Source: Gnetum montanum (Eukaryota; Streptophyta; Gnetopsida; Gnetales; Gnetaceae). Taken from it: a stretch of DNA of 64,000 bases. Numbering within the stretch: position 1 is the stretch's first letter; every line of letters begins with the position of its first letter. This document shows, in pieces, positions 61,615 to 64,000 of the stretch. Location of the stretch: NCBI GenBank assembly GCA_015680685.1, contig MNCI01002042.1, forward strand, positions 642,251-706,250, given 5' to 3'. The position numbers were made by a program, and so were the translations under genes. The notes under the pieces were generated by a model, which did not search any database, was not told the DNA's origin, and saw nothing but the letters and a program-made list of their open reading frames with translations.

Positions 61615-64000
61615 GCTTCACACACTAGTGGTGGGTGATTGAGATGGCTGTGGTTGTCTTGTTGCTGCTACAAATTCAGGTAGGAGTCGAAAAGCATCCA
61701 GTAGTGCTTTCATTTTCTCCTTCTTACTTCTAGGATCATTCACCATCCACGTAGCTTCCCTAATGTGGGTTGGAATAGGCACATCCCAAGGACACAAGAT
61801 AGCTGGAAACAACTTCTTAACATTGATGAACTAGGTAGTGAACTATTTGCATTCAATGTCGAACACTCTCATTGTGTTCTTCAACTCCTAGTAGTCATTC
61901 ATCCATTTGGCTAGGTCCTCAGTGATGGATCGTTGATCTGTGAATCACCCTTTAAGAACTTCAAGTTTAATGTTAGTAGTCTCAAGCTTTTGCTTGGTGT
62001 CCTTGTGGTGTTTGAACTTGGCCTCGTATAGCAAATATGAGTTAGCCACCTATTTCTCCAATTCTGACTGTGGTGGTTTGGTTGTCAGCAATGCTAGGTT
62101 TGTGTAATGGAGATTGGCCAACTTCATATACTTTGTCATTTCTTCAATTTGCAACTCCTTCAAGTAGATCTTTGCTTTGTTGGAGACATTAATCCCATCA
62201 AGGATGGATTTCCACATCTCTCTTCCTTATTGGAGTTGCTGGAGGGCTTCATTCACTTTATCCTTTGCCATCTAGATTTCTTTTTCATTAATTTCCTTTT
62301 GGAAGCCAACCTGGTCCCTATAATAATTTTTCACTCTCTTAAATTTGAGAGCTTTGTTCTTCCAGGTGGTGATCTCGATGGCAGACTTTTGTTACAAGGT
62401 GTGTACCTCCTCCATTAATAGATTGCAATTCTCCACAATCAATTTCCTTAGTTCAATGTTGATCCTAGCAAGCTACTCTTGCTATTGATGAATGAACTCT
62501 TACATTTGATCTTTATGAGCATCAACATTTCACAGGTGATGATTTTGCGTGGTCAATGCTTCATTTTCTTGGTGCATTTAATTCAAGTCCTTTTTCATTG
62601 AGTGCATTTCAGCTTCTACCACTAACTAGTTGAAGATGGCCATTACTACTTCCTTCTTAGCTTTTTGAAATCATTCTTGAAGCTATTTGATAGCTTCATC
62701 TCTTGTCATTACTAGGCTAAGGATTACTTGTTCTGCAAGTCAAGCATGAAGTTCAGCAACCTTCATGGCCAAGCGTTGATTTTTCTCTTGGGCCATTTTT
62801 AGTTGCCCCTCCAAAATGATGCATCTACCCCTTGCATTCAGCAACTTTAACTAGGTTGCAGTGATGTTCTTCGGAAGATCAAAGATGTCCAGAGTCAGTT
62901 GCCTAGTTCCTACTAGTTTTTCCAAGAATTGTTCGTGTTGGGCTACGTTCAATTTTTCGCTGACCATGGCTACGAACATCTGCACATCTTGGAGTGTAGA
63001 TACATTTGGTATAGATGCTACGGGTGCATTTAGTGCTTTACCTACACAGTTAACGACCACTTCTATCACTATCTCCTACCCTTGGTGCTGCATCACCAAG
63101 ACAGTTGCCTCTTCACCTTCCTCCAACCTCATTGAGAAAGTGGCAACATTCCTAGAGATTTCTAGGAATAGATGGTGTGTTGCTAGTAACACTGTCACCT
63201 CTCGAGCATTGGGATCTGACCTTGAAGGTAGTTGTATTCTTTGGACAAAGAAAATGGGACCACCCCTCTCCATCTAACTAACTATTTGGGCCACTTCATT
63301 AAGGTGGCTCATTGTTGGCTGATACACAGATGGATCTGTCCCACTTGTTCCTTTTTGTTACTCTTGTTTGCTCAAGAGCTGTTCTCAGATTTGACGTAGA
63401 CACTTAAGGATTGCATGGGCCTCTGGTGTTGTCTCCTAAGTGGGTGGTGATGGTGGTAGCTCCTCTTCTTAAGTGGTTGTTGGTGTTTTATCCTTTATGA
63501 TTTTTGCCCATGAGGCCAAGTAAGCATGCTTGAGAGTGTCATTTGAGTAGTGAACAATACCTACCTTCTTACAAAGTTTCCTGATAAGGCATGGAAAGGA
63601 CAGGGTTTTCCTTCCACATTTGCTCTCCTTAAAGCACTTTTTGATCTCCAAATAAATTAGCTATGGAGGGTTAATCAGAAATTTCTTGCTTAGAGTAATG
63701 CATGCTTAGGTAGAGAAAGCAGTCACCGTACTTAGCCTCACTATTGGATTGAGGTGATAGGCCACAATCTTGAAATAAATCTACTCTGCCAGTGTGAGCA
63801 CATTATACTCCTTATGGTCCACCTTGTAGCATCGCTGGGTCCATTTCCTTTTTGCCTCAGGATTGCCTTTTGTTGATATTTCAGCCAATTGTGTTTCAAT
63901 GTTTGGCAACCCCAATGCCTGTGCAATAGCCTCTACTGAGTAACCTACTTGAATGTCCTTAATTTTTATGATGGACCTTGGCCTTTGGCTACTCTAGAAG
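61615..64000 (-). pseudogene. env-position 3' ORF, third copy (partial)
   Basis: Homologous to 8015-10854. The end of the globular domain is at 63651-63469 (FPCLIRKLCKKVGIVHY, NDTLKHAYLASW, KDKTPTTT). The middle at 63069-62851 (VNCVGKALNAPVAS, NVAQHEQFLEKLVG, LDIFDLPKNITAT) is followed by a long coiled-coil-like part with stops. The tail at 61812-61615 (LCPWDVPIPTHIREATW, DPRSKKEKMKALLDAFRL) ends at a stop. The 5' part is off the window. The tail is the most conserved block between copies. Confidence 0.75.

Larger units (their letters stand above)
60373..64000 (-). mobile_element. Athila-like element, 3' half, continues past the window
   Basis: A reverse-oriented 3' LTR (60373-61315), the reversed polypurine tract (tacgcccacgac, 61316-61327), the ctcgag block and the env-position ORF reading on the minus strand to the window end. 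The left flank is CTAAG (60368-60372), so a matching CTAAG should lie to the right beyond base 64000. It sits against or inside the LINE. Confidence 0.88.

Overview
The window is nuclear plant DNA. The two cellular genes are plant genes with GT-AG introns, and almost everything else is old LTR retrotransposons, one LINE and tRNA-derived SINEs. Low GC, a 6.1 kb intron in a small gene, very large Ty3/gypsy elements of the Athila and Tat/Ogre type, and heavy stop-codon decay suggest a large-genome seed plant, perhaps a gymnosperm. The species cannot be fixed from this sequence.

Layout: (1) 1-2100 holds the 5' part of a serine decarboxylase gene on the minus strand (three exons seen, the rest off the left edge). 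(2) 2100-5273 is non-genic with two inverted SINEs. (3) 5274-6338 is a solo Athila-type LTR with TSD TCTTC. (4) 6868-17429 is a minus-strand Athila-like element (LTR, PBS, gag, dead protease, long 3' ORF, LTR) with no RT or integrase. (5) 18944-44494 is a plus-strand Athila-like non-autonomous element (TSD AATAG). A 19.1 kb Tat/Ogre-like element (24830-43974, TSD TTAGC) is nested in its 3' LTR. (6) 44900-46060 is a diverged LTR with a 311 bp internal duplication. (7) 46791-48397 is a small Copia-type element (TSD TAAAT). (8) 50468-56978 is a two-exon minus-strand gene for a 125-residue membrane protein; its intron holds SINEs and a minus-strand Copia-type element (52915-54994, TSD TGAAT). (9) 57530-60370 is a decayed LINE. 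(10) 60373-64000 is the 3' half of another minus-strand Athila-like element.

Two things stand out. First, the 19 kb Tat/Ogre-like element carries, between protease and reverse transcriptase, an antisense gene of about nine exons. It has its own TATA box, and most splice phases match from exon to exon. It would encode roughly 1000 residues, now broken mainly by TAG and TGA stops. Second, the Athila-like elements share a long ORF in the env position. Just upstream of that ORF, in two elements, lies a copy of the same palindromic motif and TATA arrangement found in the U3 of that element's LTR, and the motif differs between the elements. This suggests a duplicated internal promoter.

All coordinates were read by eye. 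Splice sites rest on GT/AG, phase and homology; lineage names rest on remembered family features, not searches.
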